64,000 nt of DNA from Natrinema caseinilyticum (GTDB lineage: Archaea > Halobacteriota > Halobacteria > Halobacteriales > Natrialbaceae), in the NCBI RefSeq assembly GCF_024227435.1, contig NZ_CP100446.1:62001-126000 (forward strand), read 5' to 3'. Shown here piece by piece: positions 17,575 to 25,395 of this stretch (position 1 is the stretch's first letter; every line of letters starts with the position of its first letter). The position numbers and the translations under genes were made by a program. The notes under the pieces were generated by a model. That model saw only the letters and a program-made list of their open reading frames with translations, did no database searches and was not told the origin of the DNA.

Positions 17575-18621
17575 TTATCCTTCGATCAGGTCGTCGTTCC
17601 AGAGGTCGTTTTCCTTGTACCACTCGACGGCCCCTGGGTGAACCGGCGATTTCGTCATACCACTGACCGCGTACTCCTCGTTGAATAGTCCGAGGGCGTC
17701 GTGAACCTCCTGCAACTGGCTCACGTTGTTGAACGATATCTCACAGAACTCCTTGACGTTCTCGTTGCTGAGGTCGGGGTGGACGTACCACTGGTACTGA
17801 GACGTGGGCGACTTGACCGTATCGACGTTCGTCTCGAACGGGAAGACCTCGTTGACCGGAACCTCACGGACGTTGAGGTACGGGTCCTCCTCGAACGTCG
17901 AGTACTGACTGTCCGAGAACGGCAGGACCCGAAGGCTGTCCTGGTTGGCAAGTTGCTCCGCCCAGCCGGGGAGGGACGTCCCGCTCGCCATCACGTAACA
18001 GTACGCGGCGTCGACTCGTCCTTCTTCCAGCGCGAACGGAATGTCGGACCAGTCACCCTGGACAAGTTCCATGTTGCTCAACATTCCGACGCTATCGAAC
18101 GGGATCGCACCGACGAATCGAGATCCGGCGGCACCGTTGTGAACGGTTTTGCCCTCGAGGTCTTCGATCGACTGGATGCTATCGTCGAGGGTCACCCAGA
18201 ACGGCCGAAGGTCACTGACCGCCATGACCTGTTGTGGAACCGTCGGAATGGCGCTCTCCCCACCGAAGTTCGCCCCCGGTCGGCTCTCCTCGTTGTAGGA
18301 CGCCATCCCCATCGCGCTCGTCCCCCTCGTAATGTGGTTGTCACCCGCAGCGGTGAGTCGATACGCTTCCTCTGATCCGCCAGTCGTGTTGAGAGTCAGA
18401 GAAATATCGGTGTCCGCTTCGTCGAAGACGCGAGCCCACCCAGTGGCTTTCACGTATCCGATCGTTCCTTCACGGGTAATCCCGAAGCTCCATTCGGTAG
18501 CATCGCTATCGACGTTGCTGCTACCGCCGTTGCCCCCACCAATACAGCCTGCGAGCCCTGCTACTCCCGCTACACCTGCAGCCTTGATAAAGTGCCTTCT
18601 GTTGTACGACATCCGTGTCAT
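17575..18621 (-). CDS. TAXI family TRAP transporter solute-binding protein, Tat-type lipoprotein
   Basis: 348-residue extracytoplasmic binding protein. The N-terminus has a twin-arginine motif (NRRHFIK), a hydrophobic stretch and a lipobox LAGC, followed by a Gly/Ser-rich linker, so it should be exported folded and lipid-anchored. The mature part resembles TAXI proteins: GYVKATGWARVF near the start, then GGSEEAYRLTAAGDNHITRG, and a DLEGKTVHNG segment. ATG 18621 is used here; ATG 18612 (MSYNRRHF) is equally possible and leaves the signal intact. A TATA-like TCATAAATAG lies at 18638-18649. It binds the acid imported by the adjacent fused permease. Confidence 0.9.
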   Translation of the reverse strand: MTRMSYNRRHFIKAAGVAGVAGLAGCIGGGNGGSSNVDSDATEWSFGITREGTIGYVKATGWARVFDEADTDISLTLNTTGGSEEAYRLTAAGDNHITRGTSAMGMASYNEESRPGANFGGESAIPTVPQQVMAVSDLRPFWVTLDDSIQSIEDLEGKTVHNGAAGSRFVGAIPFDSVGMLSNMELVQGDWSDIPFALEEGRVDAAYCYVMASGTSLPGWAEQLANQDSLRVLPFSDSQYSTFEEDPYLNVREVPVNEVFPFETNVDTVKSPTSQYQWYVHPDLSNENVKEFCEISFNNVSQLQEVHDALGLFNEEYAVSGMTKSPVHPGAVEWYKENDLWNDDLIEG

Positions 18622-18815
18622 GACTACCCAAGCCAAATCATAAATAGTTATCGATATTTATCACATATGTTCCTGGAGAACTGAAGTATTACGCGGCGAA
18701 TTTTTGCAGTATTACGGTTAAAGGCCGCCAGTATCGCCGAGTGGCCATTTTATAACGGGTCGTTCGGTTACTACGTTCGATTTTTGATAGAAAAAGTAGG
18801 CTGCCGCCCGACCAC

Positions 18816-19982
18816 TCAGTAGGATTTCGGAAGATCCAGTTCCCGCTCGGCGATGAAGGTCTTCGCCAGTTCGTTCGAAACAGGACCGATCTGGAAGAAC
18901 CTGGCATCCCGCCACAGCCGATTGATGTCGTACTCTTCGGTTACGGACCAGCCCCCGAACGTCTGCATTCCGACGTTCGCGGCCTCGTAGGCGGCGTTCG
19001 ATGCAGCGACTTTCGCCGAATTCGCTGCGATTCCGACGTCCTCGCCCCCGCGGTCGTAGACGTCCGCCGCTCGTAGCACCTGAAGCCACGCGCCCGTGAC
19101 GTTCACCTTCGCCTCGGCGAGCGGAAGCTGGATTCCCTGGTTCTTCCCGATCGGGCGGTCGAACACTTCGCGCTCTCGAGCGTATTCGGACGCCATATCG
19201 ATCGCGAGTTCGGCGGCACCGGCGAGACCGGCCGCGAGAGTGATCCGCTCGGTGTTCAGCAGGTCGAGAACGTGGTACCATCCGCGTCCGCGTTCGCCGA
19301 TGAGGTGGTCGTCGGGCACCTCGACGTCGTCGAGGAAGAACTGCGTCGTCGTCTCCGTCCGTATCGCGACCTTGTCGATGGGCGTCACCGTGACGCCGTC
19401 CGCGTCAGTTGGTATCATGAACAGCGAAATCCCGCTGCTCGGACTCGAGTCGTCCTTCGGGGACGTCCGAGCGACGACGAGGACGTGATCCGCGATATCG
19501 GCACCGGAGATGAACACCTTCTCGCCGCTCAGTTCCCACCCCGAATCGGTTTTCGTGGCGCGCGTTTCCATCCCGAGCGCGTCGAACCCCGCGCCCGGTT
19601 CGGTGATCGCGAAGGCCGGAATGGCCTCGCCCGTGACGATATCCTCGAGGAACATATCACGCTGGGCCTCGGTCGTGTAGTTCGCGAGCACCTCACCGAC
19701 GAACATCGTCCGCGCGATCGGTAATACCGGAACGAGACCGGCATCGCACTTCGCCATCTGCTCCAGGACGACCGCCGCGTCCTGAAGGCTGGAGTCGGAC
19801 CCGCCGTACTCTTCGGGGAGGGTCATACTGACCCAGCCCGCTCGAGCGGCGTCCTTCCAGAACGACCACGGGAATTCGTGGTCGTTGTCGTGGGTTCGCC
19901 AGTAGTCGCGGTCGTAATCGCTCATCAGGTCGGCCACAGAGCGACGAATCAGTCGCTGCTCCTCGGAATACTCGAACTCCAT
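18816..19982 (-). CDS. Acyl-CoA dehydrogenase (IVD-type Glu, GPVS subfamily)
   Basis: 388-residue ACAD. Conserved blocks are PEEYGG (56-61), TEPGAGFD (127-134), KNQGIQLPLAEAK and the C-terminus LDLPKSY. E245 in NTERI is the likely base; the C-terminal site reads QIGPVSNE with no Glu at the medium-chain position. It is a close paralogue of the proteins at 11932 and 62319. Met at 19982 was chosen because GATATATTAA at 20003-20012 is centred 26 bases upstream, giving a leaderless transcript; the longer frame reads into non-family sequence. It stands alone between the transporter and the IclR regulator. Confidence 0.92.
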   Translation of the reverse strand: MEFEYSEEQRLIRRSVADLMSDYDRDYWRTHDNDHEFPWSFWKDAARAGWVSMTLPEEYGGSDSSLQDAAVVLEQMAKCDAGLVPVLPIARTMFVGEVLANYTTEAQRDMFLEDIVTGEAIPAFAITEPGAGFDALGMETRATKTDSGWELSGEKVFISGADIADHVLVVARTSPKDDSSPSSGISLFMIPTDADGVTVTPIDKVAIRTETTTQFFLDDVEVPDDHLIGERGRGWYHVLDLLNTERITLAAGLAGAAELAIDMASEYAREREVFDRPIGKNQGIQLPLAEAKVNVTGAWLQVLRAADVYDRGGEDVGIAANSAKVAASNAAYEAANVGMQTFGGWSVTEEYDINRLWRDARFFQIGPVSNELAKTFIAERELDLPKSY

Positions 19983-20467
19983 AGGAGCGTGTTCTGCGCG
20001 ATGATATATTAAACCCCTCGCCAATCTGAGGTGGCGAATGTGAACGCCGAAGGCCGGTGACGTGTGCACCGACGCGAACCGAGAACGGCGATCGGACGGC
20101 GGGTGGGTCCCGAGGCGTTCGCAGTTCCCTGATACCGTTCGACACGGGTTCCGTCGGATCCTCACCGGTTCGTCTCGTCGATTCCTCGAGGGGCTCGGAG
20201 ACGGAACCCGCCACGGAGCGTCCCCTCCGTACGCCGTTCGATCGTCACTGGTATCGGTGGTTCGCGCCGTCGGAAGCTGACCGATTCCTGTCTCGTATTA
20301 CTCGCCCGAAATAGGACGTTACCCCGGTCGACCGTCGGCCGAAAACTCGGCGTCGGTCACCGAACAGACGTCCACCGGCGAGCATGTCGGCGGTCGGACG
20401 GCCAACGGCGAGCATGTCGGCGGTCGGACGGCCTCCATCGTGCCCCGTCGGTCCCCCGACCGACGGC
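19983..20467. other. 485-base gap with promoter and tandem repeat
   Basis: It holds the promoter of the ACAD at its left end and the end of the IclR gene at its right. In between no coding sequence was recognised. The only structure seen is the tandem 28-base repeat at 20376-20433. Confidence 0.5.
20376..20433. repeat. Two perfect 28-base tandem copies, period 30
   Basis: The 28 bases at 20376-20403 (beginning CGGCGAGCATGTCGGCGG) are repeated exactly at 20406-20433, separated by AA. The repeat lies 35 bases after the IclR stop codon, outside any recognised gene. Two copies only, so not a CRISPR array. Confidence 0.85.
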
Positions 20468-21244
20468 TCACGCGTGAGCGATTTCGAGTTCGAGTTCGTT
20501 TACCGTTTCCAGCAGCGCGGTCGAAAGCTGATCGTTCACGCCGCGACGACCGAGTCGGTTCGCCGGCACCGAGACGCTCATGCTCCCGAGGACGCGCTCC
20601 TCGTCGTCGAAGACCGGGGCGCCGACCGACCAAAGTCGCTCGACGTACTCGCCGTCGTTGAACGCCAGTCCTCGCGTGCGTACGTTCTGAAGTTCCTCGC
20701 GGAGATCGTCGGGATCGGTGATCGTGTCGGGCGTGACCGACACGAGGTCGGAGTCGGCGATGACCGACTCGATTCGCTCCGTCGGGAGGTTGGCGAGTAT
20801 CGCCTTCCCGCTCGCGGTCGTATGGAGGGGCACGAAGTCGCCAGGGTGAACGCCAGTCCTGACGGCGTTTTCCCCCGTCTCCGAGTAGAGAAACACGCCG
20901 TCCGTCCCCTCCCTGACGACGTAGTGGGCGCGTTCGCCCGTTCGACGGGCCAGTTCCACCACTTTCTCGCGTACGGCAACCTGGTGTGGCTCCCGACGCC
21001 GGGTGTCCAGGCCGAGCGTGAGAAACCGAAACGAGAGTTCGAGTTCGTCGCCGGATTGGACGAGGTAGCCCGCGTGTTTGAGCGTCTCAACGTGACTGTG
21101 AACGGTACTTTTCGCGAGACCGGTTTCGTCCGCGAGCGCCGTCACGCCAACCCGGTCGCGTTCGTGAACGACCTCGAGGATCGCCAGTGAGTTCTCGGTT
21201 GCGTCGATCATGGATTCCCCGGCAGGGGTCGAACGTGCGTTCAT
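20468..21244 (-). CDS. IclR family transcriptional regulator
   Basis: 258-residue regulator with an N-terminal winged helix-turn-helix (residues about 16-70: NSLAILEVVHERDRVGVTAL then GLAKSTVHSHVETLKHAGYL) and a C-terminal effector-binding domain (GKAILANLPTERI, ending in a LETVNELELEI helix). IclR proteins bind aromatic or acyl metabolites and repress or activate catabolic genes. ATG 21244 was used; ATG 21211 is also in frame. Its promoter region carries two copies of GTTCG-N7-CGAAC, one overlapping the likely transcription start, which suggests autoregulation and control of the divergent ACAD at 21568. Confidence 0.92.
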   Translation of the reverse strand: MNARSTPAGESMIDATENSLAILEVVHERDRVGVTALADETGLAKSTVHSHVETLKHAGYLVQSGDELELSFRFLTLGLDTRRREPHQVAVREKVVELARRTGERAHYVVREGTDGVFLYSETGENAVRTGVHPGDFVPLHTTASGKAILANLPTERIESVIADSDLVSVTPDTITDPDDLREELQNVRTRGLAFNDGEYVERLWSVGAPVFDDEERVLGSMSVSVPANRLGRRGVNDQLSTALLETVNELELEIAHA

Positions 21245-21248
21245 CGCG

Positions 21249-21265
21249 GTTCGCCTCTGCCGAAC
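21249..21265. promoter_or_regulatory. Inverted-repeat operator candidate 1
   Basis: GTTCG-CCTCTGC-CGAAC, perfect 5-base arms. It lies 5 bases before the IclR start codon and about 27 bases after the TTATAAG element on the minus strand, so a bound protein would block the IclR transcription start. Confidence 0.6.
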
Positions 21266-21308
21266 GAGATCGACTTCGTTCAGACGGATTATAAGAGTAC
21301 TGTTTGTC

Positions 21309-21325
21309 GTTCGGCTCTGACGAAC
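21309..21325. promoter_or_regulatory. Inverted-repeat operator candidate 2
   Basis: GTTCG-GCTCTGA-CGAAC, with the same arms and near-identical spacer as the site at 21249 (centres 60 bases apart). It lies on the far side of the TTATAAG element, between the regulator and the divergent ACAD. Confidence 0.6.
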
Positions 21326-21567
21326 GAACCGTCATTCCGGCACCGCTCGTCGGCTGCCACGTCCCGTCTGGAAATCGGTACGACGTCGGGAGGTTGCAGG
21401 CGATGGCGGCCGGAAACCAACCCCCACGTCGGACCTGCTTTCCCGTTCATCCCTTCCGAACGTCGAATCGCTCCGACCCCCGTCCCGTCACGTTATTTTA
21501 CCCGTTTTCCGCAGTTGTTTTATTGCAACGTTTATGGTCCCCGGTCGTGTCGACTGTACCATCCGCT

Positions 21568-22857
21568 ATGATCGGAGAAGACACGTTTCTGACGGACGAG
21601 GAAGAACAGTACCTGGCCGACGCGATAACTACCCTCGAGACCGAGGTGTTCGTCGACGGGCTCGGCTACGACCACTTTCGGGCCTTAGACGAGAACGAGG
21701 TGAGCCGCGAGGACTGGCAGGAGTACGTCAGCCGAATGGGCGAAGCCGGCTTCAATTGCATCTCCGTTCCCGAGGAGTACGGCGGTCCGGGCGGCACCAT
21801 TATCCAGACGGTGCTGGCCGAACAGGCTATCGGCTACTGCGGCAACATCGTTCACGCCTGCCAGACGTCGCTGACCCAACACGTCGGGCGCACGATGTAC
21901 GAACACGGCGATCAGCACATCAAAGAGACCTATCTCGAGCCGATGGCCTCGGGCGACCTGGTCGTTTCGCAGGCCTACACGGAGCCCCGAAGCGGGACCG
22001 ACATCGCCCACCTCGACACGAGCGCCGAGAAGGACGGTGACGAGTGGGTCATCGACGGGGAAAAGCGGTTCATCGACTTCGCGCCATACGCCGATTTTTA
22101 CTTCACGCCCGTGCGCACGAGCGGAGAAGACGGCGACCGCGACGGCGTCTCGATCGTCGTGATCGATCGCGAGACCGACGGAATCGAGCTCGTCGAGGAT
22201 CAGTCCGACTGGCACGGCTTTCGCGGCACCGGGGCATCGTGGATGCAGTTCGACGACGTCCGCGTGCCCGAAGAGAACCTCGTCGGAACCGAAGGCGATG
22301 CGTGGTCGTACATCACCGACGAACTCAACCTCGAACACCTGACCGTCGCCCGTTACTGTCTCGGCGCGAGCCAGCAGGCGCTCGAAATCGCCGCCAACTA
22401 CACGGCGAACCGCGAGGTCAACGAACGACCGGTCTCGCGATATCAGGCGGTCAATCACAAGATCGCCGAAATGACGACGCGTCTCGACGGCGCGTACCTG
22501 CTCAACACCCGGGCGGCGCGAATCATGGACGACCGCGGCGTCTCCACCGGCCGAATGGAGAGCGCGATGGCGAAGTGGCTCGGAAACGACCTGGCTCACG
22601 AAATCGCCGACACCTGCATCCAGATCATGGGCGGAATCGGGACGACGACGTCGTATCCGATCGAGCAGATCCAGCGGGACGTCCGCGCTGGCAGGTTCAT
22701 GGGTGGCGCAACCGAGGTCATGAAGAGCGTCGTCCAGTCCGACGCCTACAAAGAGTTGCTCGACGAGGAGTTCGACGGTGATCTCGTCGGGAACGAACGC
22801 GAGGGACTCCCCTGGTTGAACGCGGACCAGCAGCCGGCGCGGACCGGAGACGAGTAG
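21568..22857 (+). CDS. Acyl-CoA dehydrogenase (long subfamily, GGATEV C-terminus)
   Basis: 429-residue ACAD, longer than the other types here through a C-terminal tail after the dehydrogenase core. Visible blocks: PEEYGGPGG (68-76), TEPRSGTD (138-145), WVIDGEKRFIDFA, MQFDDVRVPEENLVG and IQIMGGIGTTTSYP. The medium-chain Glu site is MGGATEV (Gly), while E256 in NLEHL is at the isovaleryl-type position. ATG 21568 starts the conserved LTDEEEQYL helix; the long upstream extension has no family match. It is a paralogue of 28393 (same length class, same tail ending EGLPW). It is read away from the IclR gene across two operator-like repeats, so it is probably that regulator's target. Confidence 0.92.
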   Translation: MIGEDTFLTDEEEQYLADAITTLETEVFVDGLGYDHFRALDENEVSREDWQEYVSRMGEAGFNCISVPEEYGGPGGTIIQTVLAEQAIGYCGNIVHACQTSLTQHVGRTMYEHGDQHIKETYLEPMASGDLVVSQAYTEPRSGTDIAHLDTSAEKDGDEWVIDGEKRFIDFAPYADFYFTPVRTSGEDGDRDGVSIVVIDRETDGIELVEDQSDWHGFRGTGASWMQFDDVRVPEENLVGTEGDAWSYITDELNLEHLTVARYCLGASQQALEIAANYTANREVNERPVSRYQAVNHKIAEMTTRLDGAYLLNTRAARIMDDRGVSTGRMESAMAKWLGNDLAHEIADTCIQIMGGIGTTTSYPIEQIQRDVRAGRFMGGATEVMKSVVQSDAYKELLDEEFDGDLVGNEREGLPWLNADQQPARTGDE

Positions 22858-22887
22858 GAACGGCCCGCGGCGTCTCGGGGCGACACC

Positions 22888-23802
22888 TCACTCGACGAGT
22901 TCGTTCAACAGACCGCCGGGTTCCGTTTTCGATCGCGGCTCTCCCTCGAGCAGGTCGTCGAACTGTGCGGCGAGATCGGTCGCGTTCCACCCGCCCTCTG
23001 CCGTCAGCGATCGGTCCCACTCGGGATCGGTGACGGTGAAGACAGTATCGCCGCCGATGGCGAACGTCCAGCCGTTGACATCCGTCGCGTCGTCGGCCAG
23101 CAACACGATGGGAAGTGCGACGACTTTCTCGGGCCCCAGCTCGTCCTGTGGAAGTTGCTCGAGGACGTCTTCGGGGACGTTCGCGTCGAGCATTCTGGTG
23201 ATCGCCGCCGGCATCATCGCGTTGACGCGGACGTTGTACCGGTGGAGTTCGCGAGCGGCCGTTCGAGTGAGCCCGAGAATGCCCGCCTTGGCTGCGGAGT
23301 AGTTGATCTGGGACGCGCTCCCTCTGGACGACGCCGACGATACCGACACGAACGAGCGCTGGGAATCGAGGCCCTCGGCCTTGCTACGTTGGCGCCAGTA
23401 GCCACCCAGGTGATGGATGAGATTGAAGTGACCGGTGAGGTGGACGTCGGTCACCGCCTTCCAGTTCTCCGGATCCATATTGAACAGCATGTCGTCCCGG
23501 AGGAAGCCGGCGTAGTTGACGGCCCCGTCGATGCGGCCGTACTCCTCGACCGTCTCCTCGACCAGCGACTCGACGTACTCGTAGTCCGTGATGTCGCCGA
23601 AGCTCGCCATCGCTTCGCCGCCGTTTGCGGTGATTTCGTCGACGACGTCGTGGAGCGGTTCCTCGTCCGCGCCCTCGCCGTGGGGTTTCGACCCGAGGTC
23701 GCTGACGACGACGGACGCACCCAGCTCCGCCATCCGGAAGGCCGTTTCGCGGCCCAGACCGCTCGCACCGCCGGTGATAATCGCCACTTTGCCGTCGATC
23801 AT
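22888..23802 (-). CDS. SDR family dehydrogenase, MFE-2-like (3-hydroxyacyl-CoA type)
   Basis: 304-residue SDR resembling the dehydrogenase domain of peroxisomal multifunctional enzyme 2. TGGASGLG is at residues 10-17, followed by an SDLG segment where MFE-2 proteins have NDLG; NYAG is at 96-99, and Y168 and K172 form the active site. The extra C-terminal segment after the Rossmann core (GGWNATDLAAQFDDLL) is also found in 35924, its paralogue. It should oxidise a 3-hydroxyacyl-CoA. Its ATG overlaps the stop of the citrate-synthase-like gene (ATGA), so the two are translated together. It is the last gene of the operon that starts at 28240. Confidence 0.9.
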   Translation of the reverse strand: MIDGKVAIITGGASGLGRETAFRMAELGASVVVSDLGSKPHGEGADEEPLHDVVDEITANGGEAMASFGDITDYEYVESLVEETVEEYGRIDGAVNYAGFLRDDMLFNMDPENWKAVTDVHLTGHFNLIHHLGGYWRQRSKAEGLDSQRSFVSVSSASSRGSASQINYSAAKAGILGLTRTAARELHRYNVRVNAMMPAAITRMLDANVPEDVLEQLPQDELGPEKVVALPIVLLADDATDVNGWTFAIGGDTVFTVTDPEWDRSLTAEGGWNATDLAAQFDDLLEGEPRSKTEPGGLLNELVE

Positions 23803-24566
23803 CGCGTCTCACCGTCCTGGTACTCGACGTTCTCCTCGACGACGTCCCAGATGTCGCGAGCCATCGGCTCGTGAATCTCCTCGTTTAGGTGCCCGACGAG
23901 TCCCGCAGACCGGGCGACGAGCGCGATCCCGCGAGCGACGATCGGGTCGAGGCCGAGTTCCGACACCCCCACACCGATCGCGCCGGTCGCGTTGATCAGC
24001 GGACGCGAACCGAACTGCTCCTCTGCCGCGTCCTGAACGTCGTAGATGAACTCGAGGTACGGGCCGTCCATCCCTTCCTCCTCGAGAATTTCGAAGATCC
24101 GGTCGGTGCGCGGGTCCGTGGGTTCGTGCTCCGGGTGACCGAAGCCGGGGAGTCGGTCGTGTGCCGCGACGACGTCACGGGCGACGGCCTCGCTCGAATC
24201 GCCGTTTTCGATCCGCGAGACGCCGTCCTGAACGATTTCGGCGACGTCCTGCATCGATCCGAGGAAGGTCTTCCCCGCACCGAGCAAGCCACTCGAGACC
24301 GCACCCTGTACCGCTTCGGGCGCCGAATCGTACGTGAGCCGCGCCGCGATCACGCTCGGGGTGACCCCGTGTTCGACGACCGTGACCAGGAGCGTATTGA
24401 ACACGCGGGACTCGGAGTCGGTCGGCATCTCGCCCGTCAGATGGAAGTAGAAGAATTCGCCGAAATCGAGGGTTCCCATGAGATCGTCCGTGAGATCCGC
24501 CCCTCTGACGGTGATTCGCTGCTCGTCCGATGTCGCTATCGATGTACGTAAGGGTCTCTCACCCAT
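23799..24566 (-). CDS. Citrate synthase-like protein (citryl-CoA-lyase-type family), atypical active site
   Basis: 255-residue protein, about two thirds of a citrate synthase. Family landmarks are VEHGVTPS (64-71), GLLGAGKTFLGS (93-104), PGFGHPEHEPTDPR (140-153) and RPLINATGAIG (188-198). H144 in GFGHP corresponds to the second catalytic His. The first catalytic His (in GPLHG of citrate synthase) and the catalytic Asp (in NVDF) are replaced. Classical citrate synthesis is therefore unlikely; a lyase or hydrolase acting on a CoA ester is possible. It lies 31 bases after a crotonase and overlaps the SDR by four bases. A TATA-like TCTTATACTTA about 28 bases before the start suggests an extra promoter. 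The true reaction is unknown. Confidence 0.7.
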   Translation of the reverse strand: MGERPLRTSIATSDEQRITVRGADLTDDLMGTLDFGEFFYFHLTGEMPTDSESRVFNTLLVTVVEHGVTPSVIAARLTYDSAPEAVQGAVSSGLLGAGKTFLGSMQDVAEIVQDGVSRIENGDSSEAVARDVVAAHDRLPGFGHPEHEPTDPRTDRIFEILEEEGMDGPYLEFIYDVQDAAEEQFGSRPLINATGAIGVGVSELGLDPIVARGIALVARSAGLVGHLNEEIHEPMARDIWDVVEENVEYQDGETR

Positions 24567-24597
24567 GGGGGCGTATTTCCCGCACCGATTCTTATAC

Positions 24598-25395
24598 TTA
24601 CTCCCCCTCGAACTCCGGATCGCGGTCCTCGAAGAAGGCGTCGACGCCCTCTCGGTGATCGTGCGTCGCCCGGAGGAGTCCCTGAGTGGTCGATTCGTTC
24701 CGAAGGGCCGTCGAGAAGTCGACGACGGCCCCGTCGTTCAAGTTCTGTTTCGCCAGCACGAGTGCCTCCGTCGGAGCCGTCGAGAGGTCCGCGACCCACT
24801 CCTCGACCAGTTCGTCGAGTTCCGCCGCCGGAACGGCATCGTTAATCAGCCCCATTTCTGCGGCCTCGGCGCCGGAAATGGGCTCGGCCGAGAACACCAG
24901 TTCCTTCGCCTTGTGGAGACCGACGAGTTGCGGAAGCAAGAACGAGCCCCCGAAGTCGACCGACATCCCGACGTTCGAAAACGACTGGCCGAACGTCGCG
25001 TCGGTGGCGGCGAACACGAGGTCGCCCGCGAGCGCGAGGTTCGCACCGGCACCCATCGCGAAGCCCTCAACTTCGACGATCACCGGTTTCTCGAGGGAGA
25101 ACAGGTGCTCGACCGTGTCTCGCACCTGGAAGATGACCTCGCGTCGCATCTGGGGCGGCGTGACCTCTCGTTTGCGGCGCCGCCGCATTCGATCGATATC
25201 ACCGCCGGCACAGAACGCATCGCCGGCGCTCGATAACACGACGCACCGGACGTCGGGGTCTCGCTCGACCGTCTCGAGAGCGTCCGAGAGGCGAGCGACC
25301 AGGGCGTCGTTCAGCGCGTTGTACTTGTCCGGTCGATTCAACTCGATTCGTGCGGCACCGTCGGATACGTCCAGTCGAACGGGGTCGTCAGTCAT
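24598..25395 (-). CDS. Enoyl-CoA hydratase/isomerase family protein, PaaG-like isomerase type
   Basis: 265-residue crotonase. The oxyanion stretch is GFAMGAGANLALAGD, with Asn where hydratases have the first Glu. The second Glu is also missing (GQSFSNVGMSVDFGGS). The Asp in SVDFGGS aligns with the catalytic Asp of PaaG-type isomerases (PD.GGS). Isomerisation of a double bond is more likely than hydration. Its ATG overlaps the ligase stop by ATGA, and the citrate-synthase-like gene follows after 31 bases, so it works in the ACAD-ligase-crotonase operon. Confidence 0.88.
   Translation of the reverse strand: MTDDPVRLDVSDGAARIELNRPDKYNALNDALVARLSDALETVERDPDVRCVVLSSAGDAFCAGGDIDRMRRRRKREVTPPQMRREVIFQVRDTVEHLFSLEKPVIVEVEGFAMGAGANLALAGDLVFAATDATFGQSFSNVGMSVDFGGSFLLPQLVGLHKAKELVFSAEPISGAEAAEMGLINDAVPAAELDELVEEWVADLSTAPTEALVLAKQNLNDGAVVDFSTALRNESTTQGLLRATHDHREGVDAFFEDRDPEFEGE

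Larger units (their letters stand above)
21245..21567. other. Divergent control region, 323 bases
   Basis: Between the IclR gene (minus) and an ACAD (plus). It contains two identical-architecture inverted repeats (21249-21265, 21309-21325), a TTATAAG element near 21290 suited to the IclR gene, and TTTTATTG near 21517 suited to the ACAD. No gene was seen. Confidence 0.65.

Noticed and set aside
20376-20433. Possible CRISPR array
   Set aside because: Only two copies with a 2-base gap, no spacers and no cas genes nearby.
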